64,000 bases of DNA, taken from XBB1006 sp051877515. GTDB taxonomy: Bacteria; Bacillota; Clostridia; Lachnospirales; Lachnospiraceae. The position numbers were made by a program, and so were the translations under genes. The notes below the pieces were generated by a model. That model worked only from the letters and a program-made list of their open reading frames with translations, was not told the origin of the DNA and did no database searches. Below are positions 35,748-44,613 of this stretch, one piece after another. Numbering within the stretch: the stretch's first letter is position 1; every line of letters starts with the position of its first letter. The stretch covers positions 476,370-540,369 of the forward strand of contig JBJEIY010000017.1 in NCBI GenBank assembly GCA_051877515.1. The letters run 5' to 3'.

Positions 35748-36356
35748 ATGACAAGTTGTCCAGACAACCATGAAATGCCATTGGAAACAACAGAACCATT
35801 GGAAACAACAGAACCACTGGAAACAACGGAACCACCGGAAACAACGGAACCATTAAATCCAACGGAACCTGTCAAAACCTATGTGGAAGCATCCTATCGT
35901 GAAGAAGAAATGCGATCCAGTTCTATTTCCTTTTTCATTGTTGCAATTCTTCTTGCTGTCTTAACGGTTCTGGTATATCTGGATATTATCCCGATTGCCA
36001 CCGGTTCTGTTTTTGCCAAGGCTCTTGATGTAGCAGTATTATTGATTCTGACTGTGATTTTCCTGGTCATCGCCTTATATTCCATAAAACGGGCTAAGGA
36101 GCTTTCCGGAACTTCCAATCGCGAAGTTGCTTTAACTCAAGAGATCTTAGAATACTGTATGAAAAACTATCAGGATCCTGCTTCTGAAGATTCTTCTGAA
36201 ACAGATCGCTATTTTGAACGGGAAACCTATCTTCGAAAGCTGATCTTAAGCCAATATAAAGGGCTGGCAGATTCTTATCTCGAATATCTTGTAGAAATCG
36301 TCTACAACGAATTATATCCCGATCAGACAGATTCATCTGCAGATCCCAATAAATAA
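35748..36356 (+). CDS. two-helix membrane protein with N-terminal (L/P)ETTEP repeats
   Basis: 202 aa, unknown function. The N-terminus carries five six-residue repeats (LETTEP x3, PETTEP, LNPTEP; residues 12-41). Two membrane helices follow (about 62-88 and 95-118), then a charged cytoplasmic C-terminus (about 125-202) rich in Glu/Asp/Tyr. The ATG at 35748 follows AGGAGG with 7 nt spacing; an upstream in-frame ATG has no SD. It is one of only four plus-strand genes in the window, divergent from rlmH and closed by a bidirectional terminator. I do not recognise the family. Confidence 0.8.
   Translation: MTSCPDNHEMPLETTEPLETTEPLETTEPPETTEPLNPTEPVKTYVEASYREEEMRSSSISFFIVAILLAVLTVLVYLDIIPIATGSVFAKALDVAVLLILTVIFLVIALYSIKRAKELSGTSNREVALTQEILEYCMKNYQDPASEDSSETDRYFERETYLRKLILSQYKGLADSYLEYLVEIVYNELYPDQTDSSADPNK
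35781..35870 (+). repeat. five tandem 18-bp coding repeats
   Basis: Units start at 35781, 35799, 35817, 35835 and 35853. The first two are identical (TTGGAAACAACAGAACCA) and the later ones diverge. Because the unit is 18 bp, gain or loss changes length without breaking the frame. Confidence 0.9.
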
Positions 36357-36364
36357 GATATAAA

Positions 36365-36397
36365 AAGGCGGTGCATCCTTCCCAGATACACCGCTTT
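36365..36397. terminator. bidirectional terminator between convergent genes
   Basis: AAGGCGGTG pairs with CACCGCTTT (9 bp including one G-U, loop of 15 nt), flanked by A- and T-rich sequence on both sides. It separates the plus-strand repeat protein from the end of the minus-strand zinc-ribbon gene. Confidence 0.6.
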
Positions 36398-36403
36398 ATA
36401 CTT

Positions 36404-37516
36404 CTACTGTTCTACTTCCTCTTCAGACGGAAAATAAATATAATTAAACCGCGCCACATCACTGGCCTGATCATTCTTGTTCATGATCACAACACTTAAA
36501 ACATTATTTCCCTCCAGGATTTCAAAAGGTCCTTTATACTTAATGGAACTCTTATTCGGAGTTGATCCGTCCCAGGTATAATAAGCCGTACATCCATCCG
36601 GAACAGATATGGTGATGGTCTGGCTTTCCAGATAGGTACCACTGGCTAAGGAAACAACCGGTTTATCCGGAACTGCCAGTTCGATCTGATAAGTACCCTC
36701 CACCACATCACTGTAAACGCCAAACTCATTGGTTGAAACCGCCTTGACTACGGTTGTTCCGGCCTCCAAAGGAATTTCATCTGTATATACCATTCCATCC
36801 GTAACCGGTGATGCTCCGTCAGTAGTATAATAAATCTGGCTTGTGGAATCACTTTGAATCTCCAGAAGGATACCGAAATCATAGGTACCCGGTTCTTTAT
36901 TAAACACGGGAGTTTGTGGCACATAACCTGAAAACAGTGCGAGAATCCTGTCATTCTTCACATCTTTTGCCAGATTAACAATCCCGTCATAATCTCTTTT
37001 ATCCGCATAAAGATCAATGAGCATATTATAAGCTTCAAAACTATCCGGATATAATTCAACCACAGAAAGCAAGGTTTGAATGGCCTCATCCTGTTCTTCT
37101 AAAGCCATCTGGATTTTCGCCGACAGGATCAAACCATTTTCATTGTCACCATCTACCGCCAAAGCCTTTTGAATGGCCACCAAAGCTTTATCCGGAAGAT
37201 CATTTTCCAAATACTCCTTTGCTCTGTCATACTGATAAGAAAAAGACTTATTCTTCTGATTATTTGTGATCAGAACGGAGATACCGAAAATAACTGCGAC
37301 AACTGCAATGATAAATACTGTGATCAGCAGAGCTCTCTTTTTAACATCCACCGGTTTCTTATCATCCCCTGGCAGATCCGTCCGTTCTTCCTGTAATGCA
37401 CTTGAAAAATCCTCATCAAATACATTATAATCAGGAACGATCTGTATCTCCTTCCCACAGATTGGGCAGTATACATCTCCGGCCTTTACTTCGTTACCGC
37501 ATTTTTTACACTTCAT
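36404..37516 (-). CDS. zinc-ribbon, membrane, TPR and CHB_HEX_C-type surface protein
   Basis: 370 aa. An N-terminal four-Cys zinc ribbon (Cys3, Cys6, Cys17, Cys20) is followed by an acidic linker and a membrane helix (about 62-84). Tetratricopeptide-like repeats (about 95-190) follow, then two beta domains (about 205-290 and 290-365) of the chitobiase/hexosaminidase C-terminal type, with the motifs YYTTDGASPVT and YYTWDGSTPN. The layout predicts a cytoplasmic metal-binding tail and an extracellular TPR/beta part. The ATG at 37516 has GGAG 8 nt upstream; a longer frame starts before the SD. Function unknown. Confidence 0.78.
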   Translation of the reverse strand: MKCKKCGNEVKAGDVYCPICGKEIQIVPDYNVFDEDFSSALQEERTDLPGDDKKPVDVKKRALLITVFIIAVVAVIFGISVLITNNQKNKSFSYQYDRAKEYLENDLPDKALVAIQKALAVDGDNENGLILSAKIQMALEEQDEAIQTLLSVVELYPDSFEAYNMLIDLYADKRDYDGIVNLAKDVKNDRILALFSGYVPQTPVFNKEPGTYDFGILLEIQSDSTSQIYYTTDGASPVTDGMVYTDEIPLEAGTTVVKAVSTNEFGVYSDVVEGTYQIELAVPDKPVVSLASGTYLESQTITISVPDGCTAYYTWDGSTPNKSSIKYKGPFEILEGNNVLSVVIMNKNDQASDVARFNYIYFPSEEEVEQ

Positions 37517-37556
37517 CAGAATATCTCCTTGCTTTTTCAAAAATACTTCTACTTAT

Positions 37557-37585
37557 ACTATATCGGTTTCTTTTATAAAGTGCAA
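37557..37585 (-). promoter_or_regulatory. sigma-A-type promoter for the zinc-ribbon/TPR gene
   Basis: Minus strand: -35 TTGCAC (37585-37580), 17-bp spacer, -10 TATAGT (37562-37557). It sits directly after the ftsK stop at 37586. Confidence 0.5.
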
Positions 37586-40096
37586 CTACTCACTTTCCTG
37601 TTGTGCCATCATTTCTTCAAACTCTTCTAAGGTTACCAGGATCTTCCTGGGTTTCGTTCCTTCTTCCGGGCCAACGATCCCGGCATCTTCCAGTTGATCC
37701 ATGATTCTTGCCGCCCGATTAAATCCAATTTTAAACATACGCTGAAGCATTCCGATAGATCCGCGCTCTTTATCAATCAAAAGCCTTGCCGCATCTTCAA
37801 AATACACATCTCTTCCATCATCTGTGGCTGCTCCGGGGGTTGCTATCCCTGTTTTCGACGATAGCGTCATGGCATTTACTTTTTCCTCAATATCCGCCGC
37901 CTGATTCTGATGTTCCTCACCCGGCTGATAAGACTTCTTGAGAAAATCCACAACTGCAGATACTTCCTCATCTGAAACAAAGGCTCCCTGAACACGCAAA
38001 GGTTTCTGGTAACCCTGTGGATAGAATAACATGTCGCCTTTTCCCAACAATTTCTCAGCACCATTCATATCCAGAATGGTCCTGGAATCTACTCCGCTGG
38101 ATACAGCAAAGGCCACTCTGGATGGCATATTCGCTTTGATTAGACCGGTAATAACATTAACCGATGGTCTCTGGGTGGCAAGTATAAGATGGATCCCTGC
38201 AGCTCTTGCCAACTGTGCAAGACGACAAATGGCATCCTCTACATCCCCCGGCGCCACCATCATCAGATCAGCCAACTCGTCCACAATGATCACAATCTGT
38301 GGCATTTTCTCCAGCTTCGTTTCAGGATGTTTCCTGTTGTACATATCTACATGATCATTATATCCATTTATGTCCCTGACATTCGACTGGGCAAATCGCT
38401 GATATCGTTCTGTCATTTCCACCACGGCCCAGTTCAATGCTCCTGCAGCCTTCTTGGGATCTGTGACCACAGGGATCATTAAATGAGGAATGCCGTTATA
38501 GACACTTAATTCCACGACTTTCGGATCGATCATGATCAATTTCACTTCGTCCGGTCTTGCCTTATATAGGATACTCATTACAATGGTATTGATACATACA
38601 GATTTACCGGAACCAGTGGCACCGGCAATCAGGACATGGGGCATTTTGGCAATATCGGCCACAATGGCTTTTCCTCCAATATCTTTACCGGCAGAAAAGG
38701 GAATCTTTGTTTTGCAGTTTTGAAATTCCGGTGTCTCAAACAGCTCTCTCAAGCTAACCGTTACATTCTCTTTATTAGGCACCTCAATACCGACAGCAGC
38801 TTTTCCGGGGATCGGAGCCTCGATCCGAATATCCGCTGCAGCAAGATTCAGTTTTATATCATCTGCCAATGCCACAATCTTACTGACTTTCACTCCCTGC
38901 TCAGGCTGTAACTCAAACCGGGTAACGGTTGGACCGCAACTGACATCCGTTACGGAAACACGAACCCCGAAATTACGCAGGGTCTTCTCAAGCTTATCCG
39001 CAACTTCCAGTAACTCATTCTGATTATTTCCGGATCTGCGGTTTCTACCCGGCTTAAGCAGGGAAAGTGGCGGAAACTGATACTGTTCACCCGATAGATT
39101 CTCCACCGGTGCGATCATGGGCTCCACTTTTTCTTCCGGTGTCTCCAACCGTTTTAAAGCACCTTCTTTTTCCGTCAGGGAACTTCCCGTTCTTCTCTCT
39201 TTTTTTCGACTATCCTCTTTTTTTACACCAGAGTCAATCTGTAAATTCCTGTCCGGATATATCTGCACCGATGCATCCATGGAATGGATCATAGGTGATG
39301 TTTTATATTCTTCGTTACTATGTAATTCTGACATATCGTCAGAATGAATCTGTCCCTGTTCAATCCTGGTATTTAATGACACACCAGAAACTTTTCTGTT
39401 TCTACGCAGCAAACTTTCTTTACTGCGTCCGCCATTACTATCCATTACAGGTGGATACTCAGTATGCATCTTTCCTTCGGATAGCCTTTTTTCTTTTATG
39501 TTTTGTTTTGATTGGGAAACATCTCTTCCCCGATTTTTCAGAAACTCATAAAAAGAATATTCCGTTGTAAATACCACACTGATCAAAATCACAGCTATGT
39601 CTACAAGATAAGAGCCAACCATACCCAGGTTCGGAACAAGCAATCCGCACACAAAAGCGCCTAATACACCTCCACCTCGTTTAAGCAGATAGCCTGCAGC
39701 GTAGGCGCTTTTTATTCCCGGCACCTGCTCTCCGGAAAAAACCAGAGTCACAAATCCGCAAAGAAATAAAAATCCCAGAAATGCAAACAGCAGCTTACTT
39801 AAAGCCGGCAGATTATTTTTGTTTGCAACAGCAAAAAAACATGCAACGGCAAACAAAACCGGTACAATGTAAGCCAGAATACCAAAAATCCCGAACATCG
39901 CACCGCTGATGACTGCTCCAACTCTTCCACACACTCCGAAATTACTTGCAAAAAGAAAAACTGATACCATGATAAACAGGATCAGCGCACATTCCAACTG
40001 TACGGAAATGCCTTTCACCGTACCCTTTTTATTGGAAGCGGTACGCTTTGTTGTTTTCTTTTCCGTACCGGATGTCTTTTTTCTACTGTTTGCCAT
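37586..40096 (-). CDS. ftsK: FtsK/SpoIIIE-family DNA translocase
   Basis: Pumps chromosomal DNA through the septum at division or sporulation. It is 836 aa: four N-terminal membrane helices (about 30-170), a charged low-complexity linker (about 190-340), then the motor with Walker A GATGSGKS (Lys498) and the VDELADLM Walker B. The C-terminal winged-helix gamma domain (about 745-836) reads KSS-type orientation sequences. Whether it acts as SpoIIIE or SftA/FtsK is not separable here. SD TAGGAGG; tepA is directly upstream, as ymfB-spoIIIE are in Bacillus. Confidence 0.95.
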   Translation of the reverse strand: MANSRKKTSGTEKKTTKRTASNKKGTVKGISVQLECALILFIMVSVFLFASNFGVCGRVGAVISGAMFGIFGILAYIVPVLFAVACFFAVANKNNLPALSKLLFAFLGFLFLCGFVTLVFSGEQVPGIKSAYAAGYLLKRGGGVLGAFVCGLLVPNLGMVGSYLVDIAVILISVVFTTEYSFYEFLKNRGRDVSQSKQNIKEKRLSEGKMHTEYPPVMDSNGGRSKESLLRRNRKVSGVSLNTRIEQGQIHSDDMSELHSNEEYKTSPMIHSMDASVQIYPDRNLQIDSGVKKEDSRKKERRTGSSLTEKEGALKRLETPEEKVEPMIAPVENLSGEQYQFPPLSLLKPGRNRRSGNNQNELLEVADKLEKTLRNFGVRVSVTDVSCGPTVTRFELQPEQGVKVSKIVALADDIKLNLAAADIRIEAPIPGKAAVGIEVPNKENVTVSLRELFETPEFQNCKTKIPFSAGKDIGGKAIVADIAKMPHVLIAGATGSGKSVCINTIVMSILYKARPDEVKLIMIDPKVVELSVYNGIPHLMIPVVTDPKKAAGALNWAVVEMTERYQRFAQSNVRDINGYNDHVDMYNRKHPETKLEKMPQIVIIVDELADLMMVAPGDVEDAICRLAQLARAAGIHLILATQRPSVNVITGLIKANMPSRVAFAVSSGVDSRTILDMNGAEKLLGKGDMLFYPQGYQKPLRVQGAFVSDEEVSAVVDFLKKSYQPGEEHQNQAADIEEKVNAMTLSSKTGIATPGAATDDGRDVYFEDAARLLIDKERGSIGMLQRMFKIGFNRAARIMDQLEDAGIVGPEEGTKPRKILVTLEEFEEMMAQQESE

Positions 40097-40150
40097 AGCT
40101 GCCTCCTAAACAATCCTTCCTGTCAGGCCTAAATCATTTTACATTTTTTT

Positions 40151-40179
40151 ATTTTAACACAATTTCATCTTGCTGTCAT
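40151..40179 (-). promoter_or_regulatory. sigma-A-type promoter for ftsK
   Basis: Minus strand: -35 ATGACA (40179-40174), 17-bp spacer, extended -10 TGTTAAAAT (TAAAAT at 40156-40151). It lies in the 97-bp gap between tepA and ftsK. Confidence 0.65.
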
Positions 40180-40193
40180 TATTCAAATCTTGT

Positions 40194-40910
40194 TCATTGG
40201 CAGGTTTCCTCATCTATCATAACATGAAGACGGTTCAGTGCATCACTGATCCCTCCAACTTCATTGATGATGCCTTCTTCCACGGCCTGTTGTCCAACCA
40301 GAATGGTTCCAAGATCTTTGGTCATCTTTCCGGTTTCCATCATTAACTCTAAAAAACGCTCTTCCGTTATAAAAGAATGGGAAGTAATAAATCTTGAGAT
40401 CCGATCCTGCATCTGCTTAAAATAGTCAAAACTTTGCGGTGCTCCAATGACAAGACCATTGATCCTGACCGGATGGACCACCATAGTTCCACTGGGTACA
40501 ATGAAAGAATAATCCGTGGAAACAGCCAGAGGAATACCAATGGAATGACTGCCGCCCAAAACCAAAGAAACACTGGGTTTCTTCATGGTAGCAATCATTT
40601 CTGCAATAGCAAGTCCGGATTCCACATCACCTCCCACCGTATTTAAAAGCACTAACAGTCCATCCACGTTTTTGTCATCCTCAACCATTGCCAGTCGGGG
40701 TAAAACATGTTCATACTTTGTGGTTTTTGTTGTGGAAGATGCCTCTTCATGTCCTTCAATCTCACCAATGATGGAAAGAAGATGAATCCTGTGTTTCTTT
40801 GATGAATTCTCCAGTGTGATCTGTCCTTCATCCTGGATTTTCTCTTTTCCATCCACGTTTTTTTCCTTTTCTTCATCCTTTTGCTGATCCAATTGTTTCA
40901 TTTCGTCCAT
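40194..40910 (-). CDS. tepA: TepA-type ClpP-fold serine protease homologue
   Basis: Cytoplasmic ClpP-superfamily protein named translocation-enhancing protein in Bacillus; the physiological substrate is unclear. It is 238 aa: a charged N-terminal tail (about 1-40), then the ClpP fold with HLLSIIGEIEGHE (43-55), the nucleophile region GGSHSIGIP (Ser123) and His146 in MVVHPVR. The ATG at 40910 is unusual: its only SD (GAGG, 7 nt upstream) is the 3' arm of the terminator hairpin that ends glgA. An alternative in-frame GTG at 40856 has AAGGA 7 nt upstream. Confidence 0.88.
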   Translation of the reverse strand: MDEMKQLDQQKDEEKEKNVDGKEKIQDEGQITLENSSKKHRIHLLSIIGEIEGHEEASSTTKTTKYEHVLPRLAMVEDDKNVDGLLVLLNTVGGDVESGLAIAEMIATMKKPSVSLVLGGSHSIGIPLAVSTDYSFIVPSGTMVVHPVRINGLVIGAPQSFDYFKQMQDRISRFITSHSFITEERFLELMMETGKMTKDLGTILVGQQAVEEGIINEVGGISDALNRLHVMIDEETCQ

Positions 40911-40914
40911 AAAA

Positions 40915-40952
40915 AAACCTCACATACTTTTTCCCTTTAGTATGTGAGGTTT
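40915..40952 (-). terminator. glgA terminator whose 3' arm holds the tepA ribosome binding site
   Basis: AAACCTCACATACT pairs perfectly with AGTATGTGAGGTTT (14 bp, 10-nt loop), followed on the minus strand by a seven-T tract that runs straight into the tepA ATG. The GTGAGG in the 3' arm is at SD distance from that ATG. Confidence 0.85.
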
Positions 40953-40960
40953 CCTATAAA

Positions 40961-42421
40961 TTATTCAAAGGTTTCACCCAGCAGATAATTGTATAAATCT
41001 TCGTACTCGCTCCGGGATGTTTTCCAGGAGTGATCCACGCTCATTCCGCGCTCAATGATCTTGTTCCAATCCCGTTTCTTTTCAAAATAAATCTTTTTTG
41101 CATAATTGATGGTATAAAGCATATCATCACCATTGTAGTTCGTAAAGGAAAAGCCTACTCCGCTTTGTTCAAACTCGTTGTATGCGCAAACAGTTTCCTT
41201 CAATCCTCCGGTCTCCCGGACAATGGGAACGGTACCATACCGCAACGCAATAAGCTGCGACAGGCCGCATGGTTCAAATGCTGAAGGCATCAGATAAGCA
41301 TCCACACCGGCATAAACTTTGTGTGCCAGTACATCATCATAACAGATATTTGCAGAGACCTGTCCCGGATACTTACTTGCATAATAGCGGAACATTTCCT
41401 CATACTGGTATTCACCTGTGCCTACTACCACAAACTGGGTAAACTCATCCATGATACGCTCAAAAGCATAACGTACCAGATCAAATCCCTTCTGATCTGT
41501 CAGTCTTGATACGATTCCGATAACAAACTTCTTCTTATCTTCCTCCAGTCCAAGTTCCCGTTGAAGAGCCAGCTTATTATAAACTTTTTTTCTTCGAAAA
41601 TCATCGACAGAATATGGTTTCTCTAAATAGGGATCCTTTGCAGGGTTAAACACCTCATAGTCAATACCGTTTACGATTCCTTTTGTATCCATACGTCTTG
41701 CATAGAGAAGACCGTCCAACTGTTCGCCATAGTAAGGTGTCTGTATTTCTACGGCATAATTCTGGCTTACCGTAGTAATATAATCTGCATAAGTAAGCCC
41801 GCCTTTCAGCATATTGCCATCCTCAAAAAGACCAAGCTTATCATTGGAAAAAAGGTCTGCAGGCAATCCGCTGACACTCATCAAATACTTTTTGGACCAC
41901 ATGCCCTGAAACCTTAAATTATGAATCGTCATCATGGTCTTTATACCGTGATAAAAATCAGAAGAAGCAAATTCCGTTTTTAAATAAACAGGGATCAAGC
42001 CCGTTTGCCAGTCGTGGCAATGGATCAGATCCGGTTTGAAATCAATCAGCGGTAAAACAGACAGGACAGCTTTATCAAAATAAGTAAAGCGTTTTATATC
42101 AAAATAAAAATCACTATAGACATAATCCTGGAAAAAGTACTCCCGGTTATCAATAAAATAATAGGTGATACTCTGGTATTCAAACTTAAAAACACCCACA
42201 TACTTGTTCTGGATCTCCGGTCCGCAACCTATATAAAACTGCCCGATGTATTCAAATTCATCTGTAAACTCTTTACTGATACAGCTGTAGTAGGGCATGA
42301 TCACACGAACATCCCAGTATCGCTTGTCAAATTCTTTGGGGAGGGCACCAACAACATCAGCCAACCCGCCTGTTTTAACAAACGGAACACATTCTGAGGT
42401 CGCAAACAATACTTTTTTCAT
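40961..42421 (-). CDS. glgA: glycogen synthase (ADP-glucose type)
   Basis: Extends alpha-1,4-glucan from ADP-glucose; GT5 family. It is 486 aa. The N-terminal ADP-glucose-binding KTGGLADVVGALPKE (16-30) and the C-terminal acceptor-site SAFEPCGLSQLIALRYGTVP are diagnostic. SD GAGG 8 nt before the ATG. It follows yebC by 12 bp. No glgB, glgC or glgD is in the window, so the pathway is completed elsewhere. Confidence 0.96.
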   Translation of the reverse strand: MKKVLFATSECVPFVKTGGLADVVGALPKEFDKRYWDVRVIMPYYSCISKEFTDEFEYIGQFYIGCGPEIQNKYVGVFKFEYQSITYYFIDNREYFFQDYVYSDFYFDIKRFTYFDKAVLSVLPLIDFKPDLIHCHDWQTGLIPVYLKTEFASSDFYHGIKTMMTIHNLRFQGMWSKKYLMSVSGLPADLFSNDKLGLFEDGNMLKGGLTYADYITTVSQNYAVEIQTPYYGEQLDGLLYARRMDTKGIVNGIDYEVFNPAKDPYLEKPYSVDDFRRKKVYNKLALQRELGLEEDKKKFVIGIVSRLTDQKGFDLVRYAFERIMDEFTQFVVVGTGEYQYEEMFRYYASKYPGQVSANICYDDVLAHKVYAGVDAYLMPSAFEPCGLSQLIALRYGTVPIVRETGGLKETVCAYNEFEQSGVGFSFTNYNGDDMLYTINYAKKIYFEKKRDWNKIIERGMSVDHSWKTSRSEYEDLYNYLLGETFE

Positions 42422-42433
42422 CCTATCATCCTC

Positions 42434-43162
42434 TTATTCTTCCCAGTTATGATATACCATCTGCACATCATCATCTTCATCCAGAAGATCCAGGGTTCTC
42501 TGAATGCATTTAATATCTTCTTCACTGGTAAGTGTAACATAAGTCTGCGGAATCATAGTTACTTCAGCATCCGCCATTGGAATATTCTCTTTTTCCAATG
42601 CTTCACGTACGGTACTAAAATCTTCCGGAGCAGTGATAACCTCATAGCTATCCTCTTCCTCGGAAAAATCCTCTGCACCGGCATCTAATGCCAGCATCAT
42701 CAGATCATCCGCATCCATGGCACAGTCTTCTTTTGCAATAATGATCTGACCTTTCTTATCAAACATATAGGATACACATCCCTGTGTACCAACATTACCG
42801 TGTCCCTTGGTAAACGCACTTCTCACATTCGCAGCTGTCCGGTTCTTATTATCCGTTAAAGCATCCACAATGATTGCTGTTCCGTTTGGTCCATATCCTT
42901 CATATGTAACAGCCTCATAGTTTACACTGCCTACATCTCCGGCCGCTTTCTTGATACCGCGTTCAATGGTTTCATTCGGCATATTGTTTGACTTTGCTTT
43001 TGCAATTACATCTCTTAACTTACTGTTATTCGCCGGATCCGGTCCCCCTTCTTTTACGGCAACCGCGATTTCTCTTCCGATAACGGTGAATATTTTTCCC
43101 TTTGCAGCATCATTTTTATCTTTCTTATGTTTGATATTTGCAAATTTGGAATGTCCTGACAT
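42434..43162 (-). CDS. yebC: YebC/PmpR-family protein
   Basis: Conserved cytoplasmic protein, 242 aa. It was long annotated as a transcriptional regulator, and recent work on the family points to helping ribosomes at difficult sequences. The N-terminus MSGHSKFANIKHKK and the central KGHGNVGTQGCVSYMF are diagnostic. SD GAGG 7 nt before the ATG. It sits between a CNNM-type transporter and glgA in one transcription unit. Confidence 0.95.
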   Translation of the reverse strand: MSGHSKFANIKHKKDKNDAAKGKIFTVIGREIAVAVKEGGPDPANNSKLRDVIAKAKSNNMPNETIERGIKKAAGDVGSVNYEAVTYEGYGPNGTAIIVDALTDNKNRTAANVRSAFTKGHGNVGTQGCVSYMFDKKGQIIIAKEDCAMDADDLMMLALDAGAEDFSEEEDSYEVITAPEDFSTVREALEKENIPMADAEVTMIPQTYVTLTSEEDIKCIQRTLDLLDEDDDVQMVYHNWEE

Positions 43163-43177
43163 ATTTTTTCCTCTTTT

Positions 43178-44527
43178 CTATTCCTTATTCTGTATTTCAT
43201 CAGTCTGTCCTTCTTCCGGCAATTTGGAAACGTGAACGGTCTGAATCATCTTATTCTCAACAGAAGTCACTACAAAAAGATATCCTTCTGCCCTAACCTG
43301 TATCCGATCCTCCTGGGTTGGAATCCGATCAATTAAGGAAATCAGATATCCGTTCAGAGTATCATACTCATCCTCCGGAAGATCCACATCAAGCAGCTTG
43401 GCAACTTCTTCCAGTGGGGTCATTCCTTTGATCAGATAACTTCCGTCAGCCAGAGTTGTAACAGACAACTCTTCCTCGTCATATTCGTCAAAAATATTAC
43501 CCACGATCTCTTCCAGTATATCTTCCATGGTAACCAAACCGGATGTCTGTCCATACTCATCCACCACAATCACCATATGATTCTTTTCATCCTGCATACT
43601 GTGGAACAGATCACTGATATTTCTTGTTTCAGGTATAAAACTAATCTCCCTGATCAGCCCGTCAATATCACACAGCCTGCACGGAAAGATATTTGCTTCT
43701 TTCATCCTTACCATGCAGTCACGAATATGGACCACGCCGATGATATTATCCGTATCATCCATGTAAACCGGAAATCTGGATACACTGTTTTCCAACATGA
43801 TGTCCAAGGCCTCTCCAAAGCTCAGATCTCCGGAGATCATAACCATATTTTTCCGATGCGTCATGATATCCTGGGCTTCTTTATCGGTAAACTCGAAAAT
43901 ATTATGGATCATCTCTGCTTCACTGGACTCGATCAATCCCTGCTCATGACCTTCATCCACCATGGAAATAATCTCATCTTCCGAAACTTCATCCAGATTC
44001 TTGTTTGGATCCACACCGAAAATGCGCACAAATAATCCGGAAAATGCTTTTACAAGAACACGAAAAGGCATTACAAGATTAATCAGCAGATTACAGATCC
44101 CAAACAGACGGAATGCCGCTTTTTCTTCCTTGGCTCCTCCGATCTTCACACTGGCAAAGCCTATACCAAGCATCAATATGTAGCCGACCGCAATCACCAA
44201 AACACCAAGTACCGCATCCGGAATCTTTCCCGAACCGGAAACCTGCGTAGCCTTGGTGATTCCTGCAACAATACAGGGCAGGCAGAATGCTCCGCTGATC
44301 AGATAACAGAGCCCTGATATGAGCTGCAGGCTGTCTGAAAGCACAGTCGGATTATCCAAGTAATAGCAGATCCGTTCTGCTTTCTTGTTTCCATCCTCGG
44401 CCGCTTCCTCCATACTGGAATCATTTAAATTGTCCAATGCACTGCAAAATGCATGCAACAATCCATTCAAAACCAGTAACGCCAAAAAAACTATGGTCCC
44501 TATAAGGGGACTATCGCCACTATCCAT
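43178..44527 (-). CDS. CNNM/CorC (hemolysin-family) membrane protein
   Basis: Putative divalent-cation transporter of the TlyC/CNNM type. It is 449 aa: a DUF21/CNNM transmembrane domain (about 1-180, four helices), a CBS pair (about 215-340, with IMTHRKNMV and VVDEYGQTSGLVT) and a C-terminal CorC_HlyC domain (about 350-440). The older hemolysin label is not evidence of haemolysis. The ATG is 15 nt from AAGGA, a loose SD. It has a strong promoter overlapping the mazF stop region. Confidence 0.92.
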   Translation of the reverse strand: MDSGDSPLIGTIVFLALLVLNGLLHAFCSALDNLNDSSMEEAAEDGNKKAERICYYLDNPTVLSDSLQLISGLCYLISGAFCLPCIVAGITKATQVSGSGKIPDAVLGVLVIAVGYILMLGIGFASVKIGGAKEEKAAFRLFGICNLLINLVMPFRVLVKAFSGLFVRIFGVDPNKNLDEVSEDEIISMVDEGHEQGLIESSEAEMIHNIFEFTDKEAQDIMTHRKNMVMISGDLSFGEALDIMLENSVSRFPVYMDDTDNIIGVVHIRDCMVRMKEANIFPCRLCDIDGLIREISFIPETRNISDLFHSMQDEKNHMVIVVDEYGQTSGLVTMEDILEEIVGNIFDEYDEEELSVTTLADGSYLIKGMTPLEEVAKLLDVDLPEDEYDTLNGYLISLIDRIPTQEDRIQVRAEGYLFVVTSVENKMIQTVHVSKLPEEGQTDEIQNKE

Positions 44528-44581
44528 TATAATTTTTCTACTTCCTTTCTTTCTAGAAAATCAGACAAACAATCTCTTGAA

Positions 44582-44611
44582 AATATACCATATCAACACA
44601 GGTATCGTCAA
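44582..44611 (-). promoter_or_regulatory. sigma-A-type promoter for the CNNM-yebC-glgA unit
   Basis: Minus strand: -35 TTGACG (44611-44606), 18-bp spacer, extended -10 TGGTATATT (TATATT at 44587-44582). This is one of the best consensus matches in the window. Confidence 0.7.
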
Positions 44612-44613
44612 GT

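Noticed and set aside
35781..35870. Tandem repeats as a possible CRISPR array
   Set aside because: Units are contiguous 18-mers without spacers and lie inside a coding frame.
35684..35875. Minus-strand frame encoding Gly-Ser-Val repeats
   Set aside because: It is the reverse complement of the LETTEP coding repeats and overlaps the rlmH promoter; no SD or homology.
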